From Pyrinomonadaceae bacterium (GTDB lineage Bacteria; Acidobacteriota; Blastocatellia; Pyrinomonadales; Pyrinomonadaceae), in the NCBI GenBank assembly GCA_025937955.1, contig JAICQI010000137.1:1-10387 (forward strand): 10,387 bases of DNA. The letters are read 5' to 3'. Below are positions 4,541 to 10,387 of this stretch, one piece after another (the first letter of the stretch is position 1; every line of letters begins with the position of its first letter). Below the pieces are notes generated by a model that was not told the DNA's origin, did not search any database, and saw only the letters and a program-made list of their open reading frames with translations. Position numbers and translations under genes: made by a program.

Positions 4541-6879
4541 GTAAATCACTTGCTGTGGTTCAGGATGTCAAAGATCCAGTGTGCGGGATGTCAGTAAATC
4601 CGGATACCGCGGCAGGATCTTTTGAATACAAAGGGCACACTTACGACTTCTGCAGTGTCCACTGTCGAAGGAAATTTCAAGAGACTCCGGAGCGATATAT
4701 AGCAACTCCTTCATTGGCTGCAATCTCTCCGATTGAACCCAAAAAACAACATCCATTGCCCGCGGGTGATTACACCTGTCCGATGCATCCGCAGATTGTC
4801 CGTGATGGGCCGGGGTTTTGTCCGATCTGCGGAATGGCGCTCGAAGCCCGCACCGCCGTCGCCGAGGAAGAAAATGTAGAGCTAATCGACATGCGCCGGC
4901 GGTTCTGGCTCAGTGCGGCTCTATCACTGCCTTTGATCGTGCTGGCGATGAGCGAAATGATTCCTGGAGATCCGTTGCGTACTTTCCTCGGAGCAAGATC
5001 TGTTACCTGGATTTCCTTAGCGCTTGCATCACCGGTAGTGCTTTGGGGTGGTTGGCCCTTCTTCGTGCGCTTTTGGTACTCACTCGTAAACCGCAGTCTC
5101 AATATGTTCACGTTGATCGGCCTAGGCGTGGGTGTCGCTTATGTCTACAGCCTCATTGCGACACTCTTCCCGCAAATCTTCCCACACTCATTTCGCGATC
5201 ACGCGGGCAGTGTTCCTGTTTATTTCGAAGCGGCTGCGGTTATTACAACGCTGGTGCTCCTGGGCCAGGTTTTGGAATTGAAAGCGCGCAGTTCAACCAG
5301 CGCCGCAATCAAAGCGCTACTCGGCTTGGCGCCGAAAACGGCACGCCGGATTCGTCATGACGGAAGTGAGGAAGACGTGCCGCTGGACCAAGTGATGAAA
5401 GGTAACCTCTTGCGGGTACGGCCAGGCGAGAAGATCCCCGTGGATGGCGTAGTAGCTGAAGGAACGAGTGCAGTGGATGAAGCCATGGTTACGGGTGAGC
5501 CGATTCCAGTCGAAAAGAAGCAGGGTGATCGGGTAATCGGTGCAACGATTAATGGCACGGGTTCACTGGTGATCCAGGCGGACCGCGTTGGGGCTGAAAC
5601 ACTGTTGTCGCAGATCGTACAGATGGTGGCTGAAGCGCAACGCAGTCGTGCGCCTATTCAGAAACTGGCTGACGTCGTGTCCAGTTACTTTGTTCCAACG
5701 GTAATACTCATCGCCATCGTGACCTTTGTCGTGTGGGCCACAGTTGGTCCGGAACCACAGATGGCGTATGCAATCATCAACGCCGTTGCAGTGCTCATTA
5801 TTGCGTGTCCTTGTGCGCTTGGGTTGGCAACTCCGATGTCGATCATGGTCGCTACAGGTAAGGGTGCACAAGCGGGAGTTTTGTTTAAGAACGCTGAAGC
5901 TATCGAAGTACTTCGCGAAATCGACACACTCGTTGTTGATAAGACCGGCACGTTGACCGAAGGCAAACCGAAGCTGATAACCGTACTACCGGTGCAAGGG
6001 TTCAGCGAACACGAACTCCTTCAACTCGCGGCTAGCCTCGAGCGAGGTAGTGAACATCCACTGGCGGCCGCAATTGTTTCCGGCGCTCAGGAGCGCGGGG
6101 TGCAGTTAGCGAAGGCTGAAGCGTTTGAATCAATTACTGGAAAAGGTGTTAAAGGAACGGTTAACAGGCACTCCGTCGGGCTAGGTAATCGTGCTTTGCT
6201 TGAAGAAGCAGGAATCGATGCGAGCGAACTCGCCGCGCGAGCTGAAAACTATCGTGTTGAAGGACAAACAGTGATGTTTGTGATTGTAGACGACAAACCG
6301 GCGGGATTGCTGGGAGTCGCCGATCCGGTTAAGGAGAGTACGCCCGAAGCTATTCGCGAGCTCCACCAGCAGCGAATCAAGGTCGTGATGCTCACCGGCG
6401 ACAGCCGGACAACGGCGGAAGCCGTGGCTCGAAAACTCAACATTGACGAAGTTGTCGCCGAGGTTCTGCCAAATCAAAAAGCCGAAATCGTGAAGCGCTT
6501 CCAGGCTGAAGGACGAAAGGTCGCGATGGCGGGAGATGGCATCAATGACGCACCCGCACTCGCTCAGGCTCATGTTGGGATCGCGATGGGTACAGGCACA
6601 GACGTAGCGATGCAGAGCGCCGGCGTGACATTGGTTAAAGGAGACTTGCGCGGAATTGTGAGGGCAATTCGTTTGAGCCGCGCGACGATGAAGAACATCA
6701 AAGAGAACCTCTTCTTTGCGTTCATTTACAACGCGGCTGGAGTGCCGATCGCAGCAGGAGTGCTTTACCCGTTCTTTGGGTTGTTGCTGAACCCGATGAT
6801 CGCGGCGGCCGCAATGAGCTTCAGTTCCGTTTCTGTCATTGCCAATTCACTTCGGCTTCGAACGAAGGAGCTTGGTTAG
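4537..6879 (+). CDS. copA: Cu(I)-type P1B-ATPase (CopA-like) with YHS and CPMHP/CPICGM N-terminal modules
   Basis: A 780-residue ATP-driven heavy-metal exporter of the inner membrane. A YHS-type module (DPVCGM at 13-18, FCSVHC at 38-43) and a heavy-metal-binding module (CPMHP at 81-85, CPICGM at 95-100) replace the usual GMTCxxC HMA domain. Catalytic landmarks are intact: TGEP (319-322), CPC in the transport helix (424-426), DKTGT with phosphorylated D468, SEHP (505-508), GDGINDAP (666-673). The last two helices carry YN (731-732) and MSFSS (760-764), the Cu(I)-ATPase (P1B-1) signature. About eight membrane helices are expected, the first around 122-140. The frame is open farther upstream inside merR, but the protein-coding start is ATG 4537: it gives ATGA coupling with merR and a purine-rich AAGAAAAGG just before it. 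Silver is a possible alternative substrate. A Rho-independent terminator follows the stop. Confidence 0.95.
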   Translation: MSKSLAVVQDVKDPVCGMSVNPDTAAGSFEYKGHTYDFCSVHCRRKFQETPERYIATPSLAAISPIEPKKQHPLPAGDYTCPMHPQIVRDGPGFCPICGMALEARTAVAEEENVELIDMRRRFWLSAALSLPLIVLAMSEMIPGDPLRTFLGARSVTWISLALASPVVLWGGWPFFVRFWYSLVNRSLNMFTLIGLGVGVAYVYSLIATLFPQIFPHSFRDHAGSVPVYFEAAAVITTLVLLGQVLELKARSSTSAAIKALLGLAPKTARRIRHDGSEEDVPLDQVMKGNLLRVRPGEKIPVDGVVAEGTSAVDEAMVTGEPIPVEKKQGDRVIGATINGTGSLVIQADRVGAETLLSQIVQMVAEAQRSRAPIQKLADVVSSYFVPTVILIAIVTFVVWATVGPEPQMAYAIINAVAVLIIACPCALGLATPMSIMVATGKGAQAGVLFKNAEAIEVLREIDTLVVDKTGTLTEGKPKLITVLPVQGFSEHELLQLAASLERGSEHPLAAAIVSGAQERGVQLAKAEAFESITGKGVKGTVNRHSVGLGNRALLEEAGIDASELAARAENYRVEGQTVMFVIVDDKPAGLLGVADPVKESTPEAIRELHQQRIKVVMLTGDSRTTAEAVARKLNIDEVVAEVLPNQKAEIVKRFQAEGRKVAMAGDGINDAPALAQAHVGIAMGTGTDVAMQSAGVTLVKGDLRGIVRAIRLSRATMKNIKENLFFAFIYNAAGVPIAAGVLYPFFGLLLNPMIAAAAMSFSSVSVIANSLRLRTKELG

Positions 6880-6888
6880 CAAACGAGT

Positions 6889-6916
6889 AGGTCAGTACCG
6901 CGGGCGGTACTGACCT
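6889..6916. terminator. Strong, probably bidirectional Rho-independent terminator
   Basis: AGGTCAGTACCG (6889-6900) pairs perfectly with CGGTACTGACCT (6905-6916) around a 4-base loop, followed by TTGTT. Outer arms AACGAGT (6882-6888) and ACTCGTT (6929-6935) can also pair. It lies between the convergent stops of the copper ATPase (6879) and the CHRD gene (6939). On the minus strand the outer arm reads into a TCGTTTG stretch, so it probably serves both operons. Confidence 0.88.
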
Positions 6917-6938
6917 TGTTCAAGTACGACTCGTTCTC

Positions 6939-7532
6939 TCAGCTGCGTCTGCGACCTTTCCGTATGGCTCCTGCTACTCCGAAAAGTCCTGATGCTAACA
7001 GCAGCATCGTGGTAGGTTCAGGCACAGCTTGTAGTTGTCCGCGAATCTCGCCGCCGGGAAACTGCGAGGTGTGGATATTTAAATAGGTCTGGCCACTGAT
7101 TAACCCAGCAACAAAGGCAGCCTGCGCTTGTGCCACTGTCCCGCCTTGTGCAGTGATGAACGCCGGGTTGTAACTCGACGCAAGAGACATGTCGAATGTT
7201 TGTAGATACGTTCCCGTCGTCACGCCAAGTGGAAACCCAGCAAAGCTTGGAACCTGGGTGGCGACCATGGCATTGGCGCCGGGTAGCGTGCAGCAGTGGA
7301 TGTGAGATGCAACTGTTGGGCTAACCAGCCCGGAAAATGAGACGTTAAGTGTCAACAGGTTCGTCACGGTGTCGAACGTCACCAGCGCACTGCCAATTCC
7401 CGGCGAACCACTTGGTGGCACCTCCTGCGCGCCGGTCAGTGTCGTGGTGAAGACGAGTTGATCCGCTTTCGCTACCGCAGAAAACATCAAGCAAGCAATC
7501 AATACCCCAAAGATACTTATTGTCTTCCTCAT
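6939..7532 (-). CDS. CHRD-domain protein with PEP-CTERM sorting signal
   Basis: A 197-residue secreted protein. Signal peptide at 1-23 (AKA cleavage), then a CHRD domain (about 25-168) beginning TTTLTGAQEVPPSGSPGIGSA and ending in the typical YLNIHTSQFPGGEIRGQL (150-167). The subfamily variant SHIHCCTLPGANA (76-88) carries H77, H79, C80 and C81. The C-terminus is a full PEP-CTERM signal: VPEP (170-173), a hydrophobic helix (174-190) and the basic tail RKGRRRS. Exosortase would process it for export to the cell surface. CHRD domains were first described in chordin; their bacterial function is unknown. A strong Shine-Dalgarno fixes the start at 7532. The gene starts 40 bp after the stop of the kelch protein gene on the same strand, so the two are probably one operon. 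Confidence 0.93.
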   Translation of the reverse strand: MRKTISIFGVLIACLMFSAVAKADQLVFTTTLTGAQEVPPSGSPGIGSALVTFDTVTNLLTLNVSFSGLVSPTVASHIHCCTLPGANAMVATQVPSFAGFPLGVTTGTYLQTFDMSLASSYNPAFITAQGGTVAQAQAAFVAGLISGQTYLNIHTSQFPGGEIRGQLQAVPEPTTMLLLASGLFGVAGAIRKGRRRS

Positions 7533-7537
7533 TCGTT

Positions 7538-7545
7538 ACCTCCCT
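7538..7545 (-). promoter_or_regulatory. Ribosome binding site of the CHRD gene
   Basis: On the minus strand AGGGAGGT lies five bases before the ATG at 7532, a near-ideal Shine-Dalgarno inside the 40-bp gap after the kelch gene. Confidence 0.8.
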
Positions 7546-7572
7546 CGATCGTTATGTGGAAACGTCAAACCG

Positions 7573-9948
7573 CTATTGCAGGTAGACGCGTTTAGACAAA
7601 CTGGGAACCCCGGACCCATCAAGAACAAACAGCATGTAGATTCCCGGCACGGCTTGCGCCGGCAACTTCGGTGCTCTTATGCGAATTTCTCCTTTGTTAG
7701 CTGCGCCTTTCTGGCGAAATGAAAGCTTCACATAGCGATCACCGGTAGTCAGGCTATGTGTATTGTGATCGCTGCGAAGCATTACCACGGACGAAATCTG
7801 GCTCGGATTACCTGCCACCTTGATATCGAAATGGCCACCATAAGAGATATCTTCCGGTGCATTCGTGATTACGGGCCGCGCCGCTCGGCTACCGTCCTGC
7901 TTGAACAGGTATGGTGGGAAGAATAGTTGTCCTACCGGCACGCCCTGATCCGGATCGCCCGCGGGAAGTAAGCCCGCATAAGACGTCAGTAACGGAAATG
8001 ATGGATCGTCCGGTCGAACCAGCGCTTCGCGATTTTCTCCGGCAAAGAACACTGAGCCATCCGGCAGCAAGGTCGCAGTGCCGTGCAGGCCGCGCGAAAC
8101 AGTTGTTTTTGCAAGCTTCGTTACCACGCCTGTTGCCGGATCGAACATTTGGAAATGATGACCCTCTTTCTCTTCAAATGTGCAAGGTCTTCCGCTGACA
8201 TTGCAATTTGATGAACGGTTCACGCCTTGTCCAATAAGCACTTTGCCATCAGGAAGCAGAACAGCCTTGGTCGTAGACAACGGCTGCAGGATGCTGCCGA
8301 CAATCTCCCAACGCGGATTTGGATCAGTGAAGTCAATGACCTCGACTGTTCCAGTCTGATCTCCATTGGCGTCCTGTCCGGAAATCATGAACCACTTATG
8401 TGAGACCGTGTGACCGTCTCCATCAATTTCGATCAGACTCGCTGTTGGACAACAGTAAGGTCTTACTTCGGAAGCCGTATCGACAAGTTTCCAGTGATTC
8501 TTTGCGGGAACGTTTCGGTTCGGATCCTTTACAGCGCCGAGTACGTCGAGGCACCAGGTGTTTCCTTTTGTAAACGGTGGTGTTCCTCCACCCACACCGA
8601 ATCGCGCTCCTCCTGGGATCAATTCACTGCCATAATCTTTCTCGCCATCGAACGTGCAGACCACCCAATCGTCTTTCCGTGGCCCTGTTTGAACCACCTC
8701 GAGCTGTGGATAGAGTGGAAAGGCCATGCGCGCGTTTTCCAGCGCAATATTCCGGTCAGTCTTCGGATCGTAGAGCTCGGCCACGACCTGGTTCACGCGA
8801 CTCGCGGTGAATGCCGTGTCTGTTTGAGAAATGTTCTGAATTCCCTTGGTAACGCGGTTTGGGTCCGGCGGGATTGTATTGTCCTGATCGAAGCCGCCAA
8901 CCACCAGCACCATTCCGTTTGGCAAGGGAATAGCTGACGGATACCAGCGCGCATACTTCTGATCCGAAGGCTCAGAAGGTTGTGTGCTCTGTTGATTTCT
9001 CTGGTCGCAGTTCGGATAAAACTGCGCGTTCGGATTGCTAGCGAATAACTGAACGCCAAATGGATCTTTGGTCCAATTTGATCGGGTGCACGGCTCGCGA
9101 CGGGGAACCCACGTTTCAGTTTCAGGATCGAAAATATTGACCTTGTACAGCCCGTTATTGCTCTGCATGTCGTGACCGCCAAAGACGTAGACACGCCCAT
9201 CAGCCAGAGTCACGCGTGCATTGCAATACGTGTTATAGAACATGCCTTTTGAGTAGCCGTTTTCGCTGAATGCCGCTCGATTAAGCGCGAAATCGTTCTC
9301 ATCAAGCAGGGCTGTATGGAACTTGCCCGTGTTCTTGAACGCGTCGGGGTGTGCCAGATCAAATATTAATTGTCGCTCCATTACACGGTTGGCGACGATG
9401 CGGGTCGGTACGCTCTGGCTCAAACCTTGCCGCAGGAGATAGCCACCGTAAGTGAGTCTCTGAAAGGAATCGTCTGCGGTACGATTTGTTCCCAGTCCAA
9501 GGAACGGATCGAAGCCGTGCAGTACGTCTCTCAACGACGAGTTGAACTGCAACCCGGGGGTGGTCCAGGCGCCTCGGGAAATAGCCAGATCAATCAAGGC
9601 GGGATCTGAAACGTCATTTGGTGTGTACTCGGGGAATCTGGCGTGGAAAAGTATCTTTGGGGTCGGAGAATTTCTTTTCCAAACAAGGCCCATGTGAACG
9701 GCCTCTGTACTTTGCATTGGAACGAACGGTGAGACTTCGCCACAGGTTGCATGCGGGCAATTGGCATTCGGATCGGGGAAGCCACCTTGCGCGCTTACTG
9801 GAGCATCAGTAGTAGTCAAGCTTAAGACCAATACAGACGCGAGTAACGTGAAGGCAATTAAGTAAGCACGCTTGTTGAGGAGCATGCGCACGATTAGCGT
9901 TCGGTTGTTTTTCCTGGAAGCAGTCAATCCCGATTGTGTATTGCTCAT
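7573..9948 (-). CDS. Secreted kelch/galactose-oxidase-like protein (copper radical oxidase family), axial Tyr missing
   Basis: A 791-residue exported protein. A long basic start precedes the hydrophobic signal segment (about 29-46), with cleavage near VSA (53). An amino-terminal region with CPHATC (64-69) leads into kelch blades (about 235-640), each with a DGxVxxxGG-type turn. A C-terminal galactose-oxidase-like early-set domain (DUF1929, about 690-791) closes the protein. Compared from memory with galactose oxidase, C242 and Y336 (in RWYPS) match the Cys-Tyr crosslink pair; each lies 15-16 residues before its blade GG, as in the enzyme. H622 and H731 (in NTHSL) match the two His ligands. 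The axial Tyr (enzyme Y495) is Leu621 here: RGLHGTATLLPDG instead of RxYHS. It may be a divergent oxidase or a non-enzymatic binding protein; substrate unknown. The ATG at 9948 is supported by GGGAGAT upstream. An internal Met at 22 would give a shorter signal peptide. Confidence 0.88.
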   Translation of the reverse strand: MSNTQSGLTASRKNNRTLIVRMLLNKRAYLIAFTLLASVLVLSLTTTDAPVSAQGGFPDPNANCPHATCGEVSPFVPMQSTEAVHMGLVWKRNSPTPKILFHARFPEYTPNDVSDPALIDLAISRGAWTTPGLQFNSSLRDVLHGFDPFLGLGTNRTADDSFQRLTYGGYLLRQGLSQSVPTRIVANRVMERQLIFDLAHPDAFKNTGKFHTALLDENDFALNRAAFSENGYSKGMFYNTYCNARVTLADGRVYVFGGHDMQSNNGLYKVNIFDPETETWVPRREPCTRSNWTKDPFGVQLFASNPNAQFYPNCDQRNQQSTQPSEPSDQKYARWYPSAIPLPNGMVLVVGGFDQDNTIPPDPNRVTKGIQNISQTDTAFTASRVNQVVAELYDPKTDRNIALENARMAFPLYPQLEVVQTGPRKDDWVVCTFDGEKDYGSELIPGGARFGVGGGTPPFTKGNTWCLDVLGAVKDPNRNVPAKNHWKLVDTASEVRPYCCPTASLIEIDGDGHTVSHKWFMISGQDANGDQTGTVEVIDFTDPNPRWEIVGSILQPLSTTKAVLLPDGKVLIGQGVNRSSNCNVSGRPCTFEEKEGHHFQMFDPATGVVTKLAKTTVSRGLHGTATLLPDGSVFFAGENREALVRPDDPSFPLLTSYAGLLPAGDPDQGVPVGQLFFPPYLFKQDGSRAARPVITNAPEDISYGGHFDIKVAGNPSQISSVVMLRSDHNTHSLTTGDRYVKLSFRQKGAANKGEIRIRAPKLPAQAVPGIYMLFVLDGSGVPSLSKRVYLQ

Positions 9949-9954
9949 TTATTG

Positions 9955-9961
9955 ATCTCCC
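9955..9961 (-). promoter_or_regulatory. Ribosome binding site of the kelch protein gene
   Basis: GGGAGAT on the minus strand, six bases before the ATG at 9948. It favours this start over the internal Met codon at residue 22. Confidence 0.65.
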
Positions 9962-10048
9962 ATCGGTTTTCATGCCGGCAGTCGGGATGCACGGACCGGG
10001 AAACGAGACATCAGTTCGATCTGTGATCGTTTCGTGACTTTTGAGTTT

Positions 10049-10071
10049 TGTCGGGGACCAAGCTGTCGGGG
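10049..10071. repeat. Direct repeat of TGTCGGGG upstream of the kelch gene
   Basis: TGTCGGGG occurs at 10049-10056 and again at 10064-10071, a 15-bp periodicity, about 100-120 bases upstream of the kelch gene start. Paired 8-mers at this position could be activator binding sites, but two copies in one place are weak evidence. Confidence 0.3.
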
Positions 10072-10168
10072 CGAAACGCAAAACAACTGCGCCGACCGAA
10101 GTGTGGGAGGGAGGTTATCGTGAAATCAGTTCAGTTGTGTTTTAGGGGAGTGATGTAGTTCGCAAGCT

Positions 10169-10182
10169 GAATGCCAGCATTC
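10169..10182. repeat. Short palindrome in the non-coding right end
   Basis: GAATGC-CA-GCATTC (10169-10182) is a perfect 6-bp dyad with a 2-base centre. It could be an operator half of a divergent promoter region or chance; nothing else supports a function. Confidence 0.25.
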
Positions 10183-10387
10183 TCATAGATCATATAGCCC
10201 TGCTAATACGGTCAGTTTTGTAAGTGAATGGATTTTGCTTGTGGAAACGAAATCATTGCGACATTTGGATGTACGTTTAGAAATTTGGATTCTACTGAAA
10301 CCACTATCGCGTGATGCACCAATTGAACGTAACGTGGCAGAATGATGTTTTCCGCGCACAAGAAGCACAAGGTTCAATAATTGGTTA

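Larger units (their letters stand above)
9962..10387. other. Apparently non-coding region upstream of the kelch gene
   Basis: About 430 bases without a convincing gene. The open frames on both strands are short, lack family-like sequence and most lack ribosome binding sites. The region must hold the promoter of the minus-strand kelch-CHRD operon, but I could not pick a -35/-10 pair with confidence. The right half (beyond about 10190) is visibly more AT-rich than the genes. A frame on the minus strand (10183-10377) stays open to the window edge and could be the end of an unseen gene, but nothing in it looks like protein. Small repeats in this region are listed separately. Confidence 0.6.

Noticed and set aside
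10120..10158. Strong GGGAGGGAGG followed by GTG and a 12-codon frame on the plus strand
   Set aside because: The peptide ends after 12 residues with no gene after it in any frame. It could be a decayed gene start but nothing else supports it.
10183..10377. 64-residue minus-strand frame at the right edge
   Set aside because: The start is TTG without a Shine-Dalgarno, the composition is not protein-like and the region is AT-rich. The frame may merely run off the window.
1..10387. tRNA/rRNA genes, CRISPR arrays, insertion sequences or prophage genes
   Set aside because: No spaced repeat series, transposase motifs, terminal inverted repeats or tRNA-like cloverleaf was seen on either strand.

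Overview
The window looks like chromosomal DNA of a Gram-negative bacterium with moderate GC. It encodes a TolC-type outer-membrane channel, a Tat-exported oxidase and a PEP-CTERM protein, the last implying an exosortase system. The combination and the style of the proteins (a C-terminal VPEPTTM tail, a proline/threonine-rich TolC-like protein, a GlxA-like kelch protein) remind me of Acidobacteriota such as Blastocatellia. That assignment is inference and no marker gene is present to settle it.

Left half, plus strand (1-6879): a copper-handling region in two transcription blocks. Block A holds the 3' end of a BNR/sialidase-like protein (1-267), a small secreted Cys/His/Met-rich protein (339-779), a CusC/CzcC-like outer-membrane protein (887-2539) and a Tat-exported two-domain multicopper oxidase with a Met-rich tail (2536-3969; overlaps the previous gene by ATGA). 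Block B starts at a textbook MerR-type promoter (TTGACT, 20-bp spacer carrying the dyad CTGTAGTCGGCTACAG, TAGAAT at 4058-4089). It holds a MerR-family metal sensor (4097-4540) and a Cu(I)-type P1B-ATPase with YHS and CPMHP/CPICGM amino-terminal metal-binding modules (4537-6879; ATGA overlap). A strong hairpin terminator closes the block.

Right half, minus strand (6939-9948), convergent to block B: a large secreted kelch/galactose-oxidase-like protein (7573-9948), followed 40 bp downstream by a CHRD-domain PEP-CTERM protein (6939-7532). The kelch protein keeps most of the copper-radical-oxidase active site but has Leu where the axial Tyr should be. The last ~430 bases hold no convincing gene.

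Proposed working model (inference): the ATPase moves Cu(I) out of the cytoplasm under MerR control. In the periplasm the oxidase detoxifies Cu(I), and the His/Met-rich protein and the His-tagged outer-membrane channel bind or export copper. No RND pump (CusA) or adaptor (CusB) lies in the window, so the partner of the channel is unknown. Points most worth a second look: the shared QHEGH sequence at the predicted mature amino termini of the channel and the oxidase; the C77/W112 metal-site pattern of the MerR protein beside a Cu(I)-type pump; the probably leaderless merR transcript; and the Tyr-to-Leu change in the copper-radical-oxidase-like protein.
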